Shown here: positions 14,172 to 15,122 of the stretch, in pieces
Layout: the number at the start of each line of letters is the position of its first letter
Numbering within the stretch: the stretch's first letter is position 1
Source of the DNA: UBA5399 sp964464145
Lineage (GTDB): Bacteria; Bacillota; Clostridia; Christensenellales; Christensenellaceae
Direction: 5' to 3'
Assembly: GCA_964464145.1 (NCBI GenBank)
Contig: CAYXFB010000066.1
Coordinates: 1-15,122, forward strand
Length of the DNA stretch: 15,122 nt
The notes under the pieces: model-generated
Told to the model about the DNA's origin: nothing
What the model saw: the letters and a program-made list of their open reading frames with translations, nothing else
The model's database searches: none
Position numbers and translations under genes: made by a program

Positions 14172-14891
14172 ATGAACTACTTGAATATATTTCTGATATT
14201 TTTAATAGGCGTCTACGTGCTGCAGGGATTCCACAAGGGATTCCTTGTTTCTGTCGGCAACACCATCGGCCTCGGCGTATCCTGGGCCATAAGCTTTCTT
14301 TTCAGCCCCATGCTCTCAGAAGCCATACAAAAAGGCTCCTTCTACAAATTTCTGCTGAACTTCACGGAGGGCTCTTCCCGCATATTCGACCAAACGCAGG
14401 GGCATCAGCTGGTATCCCAGCTATCCTCCGCGCAGATACACGATATAGTTTCGCAATCTGCCGGCCAGCTTCCCGTGCCCTTTCAAACGCTCATAGAGGA
14501 AAACATGAACGGGCTTGCCTTCAAATCCACCGCCTACGCCTCCACCGTGGCGGACTATTTCGACTATACGGTGGCCAACGTGGTGGTGAACATACTGGCC
14601 TTCCTAATAATATACATACTGGCGCGCGTCATAATATCCGTGGTGCTGAACACGGTGAACTATGCCTCTCCCATGCCCGTTTTAAAGCACTGCGACGGCA
14701 TAGCGGGCGGCGGCGTTGGCCTTGCGCGCGGCGTACTGGATATGTTTACCATAACAATGATAATCCCCGTGCTGCTTATATCCATGCCGGTGAACATACC
14801 GCTGTTTTCCGACATGATATTCGATTCGTCCATCGCCTCATATTTTTACACGCACAATTTCCTGCTAGGTTATATTTCCGGCATGATATAG
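14172..14891 (+). CDS. CvpA-family membrane protein
   Basis: A 239-residue protein with hydrophobic segments at about 3-19, 24-46, 132-158 and 178-206. The family's opening signature is visible as NIFLIFLIGVYVLQGFHKGF followed by GNTIGLGVSWAISF. A polar, probably extracellular region (about 50-125) separates the two membrane halves. CvpA proteins are small integral membrane proteins linked to envelope homeostasis; the biochemical function is not established. It follows the DUF5711-like gene by 102 bp on the same strand, with AAGG about 7 nt before the ATG. Of 26 isoleucines I count 22 ATA codons. A 21-codon open frame (14110-14175) overlaps its start as ATGA but has no ribosome binding site. 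Confidence 0.85.
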   Translation: MNYLNIFLIFLIGVYVLQGFHKGFLVSVGNTIGLGVSWAISFLFSPMLSEAIQKGSFYKFLLNFTEGSSRIFDQTQGHQLVSQLSSAQIHDIVSQSAGQLPVPFQTLIEENMNGLAFKSTAYASTVADYFDYTVANVVVNILAFLIIYILARVIISVVLNTVNYASPMPVLKHCDGIAGGGVGLARGVLDMFTITMIIPVLLISMPVNIPLFSDMIFDSSIASYFYTHNFLLGYISGMI

Positions 14892-14892
14892 C

Positions 14893-15022
14893 TCTCAGAC
14901 TGTCAATAAACGCCCATCTGCGTCGTTGGCTTCAAATACACAGACCTCAGCGAATCATATATTCAGCTTCGCCCTGTGCATTTTTGCCGCCTAGCAGCTG
15001 AACATTTCTTGACAGTCTGAGA
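14893..15022. repeat. ~130-bp foldback repeat (MITE-like) after the cvpA-like gene
   Basis: Perfect 14-bp inverted ends (14893-14906 and 15009-15022; TCTCAGACTGTCAA) enclose 102 bp whose halves remain partly complementary along most of their length. The whole unit can fold as one long imperfect hairpin. It has no coding potential. A short stem CAAGC/GCTTG around eight T residues follows at 15037-15054. The unit looks like a miniature inverted-repeat element, and I recall similar sequences from gut Clostridia. It may also act as the transcript end of the cvpA-like gene. Nothing else is visible in the ~180 bp before the IS end. Confidence 0.65.
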
Positions 15023-15069
15023 AACATCAGAAAAGACAAGCTTTTTTTTGCTTGCGTGGTATAAAAAAT

Positions 15070-15122
15070 GGCTCTATGTCAAATGTTGGGGTAGAGCAGT
15101 AAACTAAAGCAAGAATAGCGAG
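15070..15122. mobile_element. Insertion sequence terminus (ISL3-like), right copy
   Basis: Perfect 53-bp inverted copy of 1-53, entering the IS toward the right from GGCTCTATGTCAAATG. Identity beyond a normal terminal repeat length suggests that the same end of the same element is present at both borders in opposite orientation. The inner flank is taaaaaat (15062-15069). No transposase coding sequence is inside the window. Confidence 0.6.

Noticed and set aside
14110..14175. 21-codon open frame overlapping the cvpA-like start as ATGA
   Set aside because: There is no ribosome binding site and no recognisable composition; ATGA overlaps arise easily by chance.
1..15122. Composite transposon carrying the whole segment as cargo
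   Set aside because: The content is mostly housekeeping (dapF, cca, replication loader, tRNA), with host-like codon use throughout. Two independent IS insertions or assembly ends explain the borders better.
1..15122. CRISPR array, prophage or integrase-attached island at tRNA-Arg
   Set aside because: No regularly spaced repeats, phage genes, integrase or duplicated tRNA 3' end were seen.

Overview
The window looks like chromosomal DNA from a member of the Clostridia (Bacillota). The reasons are a DnaD-repeat protein next to a DnaI-type helicase loader, a membrane-anchored DUF5711-like protein paired with a CvpA-family protein, AGGAG-type ribosome binding sites and sigma-A-like promoters. Base composition is moderately GC-rich, yet isoleucine is written almost entirely with ATA (41 of 46 Ile codons hand-counted in dapF and the cvpA-like gene). 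The two outer ends (1-53 and 15070-15122) are a perfect 53-bp inverted repeat whose outward-reading sequence resembles an ISL3-type insertion sequence terminus. The segment therefore lies between two oppositely oriented copies of one IS, or the assembly stopped there.

Minus strand, in transcription order. From 12750 down runs a tight housekeeping array: dapF (lysine/peptidoglycan precursor), a CCA-adding/poly(A)-polymerase-type nucleotidyltransferase, an alpha/beta-hydrolase-fold protein that has lost its nucleophile and catalytic His, a four-module DnaD-like protein, and a DnaC/DnaI-type loader. Twelve bases after dnaC comes a sialyltransferase-like glycosyltransferase. A clear sigma-A-type promoter (6083-6111) then precedes a nonulosonic-acid-type sugar set: pseB, pseC, an aldo/keto reductase, an SpsF-like cytidylyltransferase and a HemL-like class III aminotransferase. 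The set ends with a GIY-YIG nuclease-domain gene and tRNA-Arg(ACG), the latter with its own promoter.

Plus strand. From overlapping divergent promoters near 12790-12820 a structured ~110-nt leader leads into the DUF5711-like anchored beta-propeller protein and then the CvpA-like membrane protein.

How the genes fit together. PseB and PseC would make the 4-amino-4,6-dideoxy-HexNAc precursor of pseudaminic acid, the cytidylyltransferase would activate the finished acid, and the sialyltransferase-like enzyme could attach it to a surface glycan. No NeuB/PseI synthase, PseG hydrolase or PseH acetyltransferase is in the window, so these steps must be elsewhere or the product is something else. The reductase and HemL-like aminotransferase are the unexplained extras. 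The sugar region holds six copies of the near-palindromic 9-mer AACATTGTT/AACAATGTT within 2.8 kb and none elsewhere in the window. It also holds a MITE-like AT-rich foldback between pseB and pseC. A second, ~130-bp foldback element follows the cvpA-like gene.
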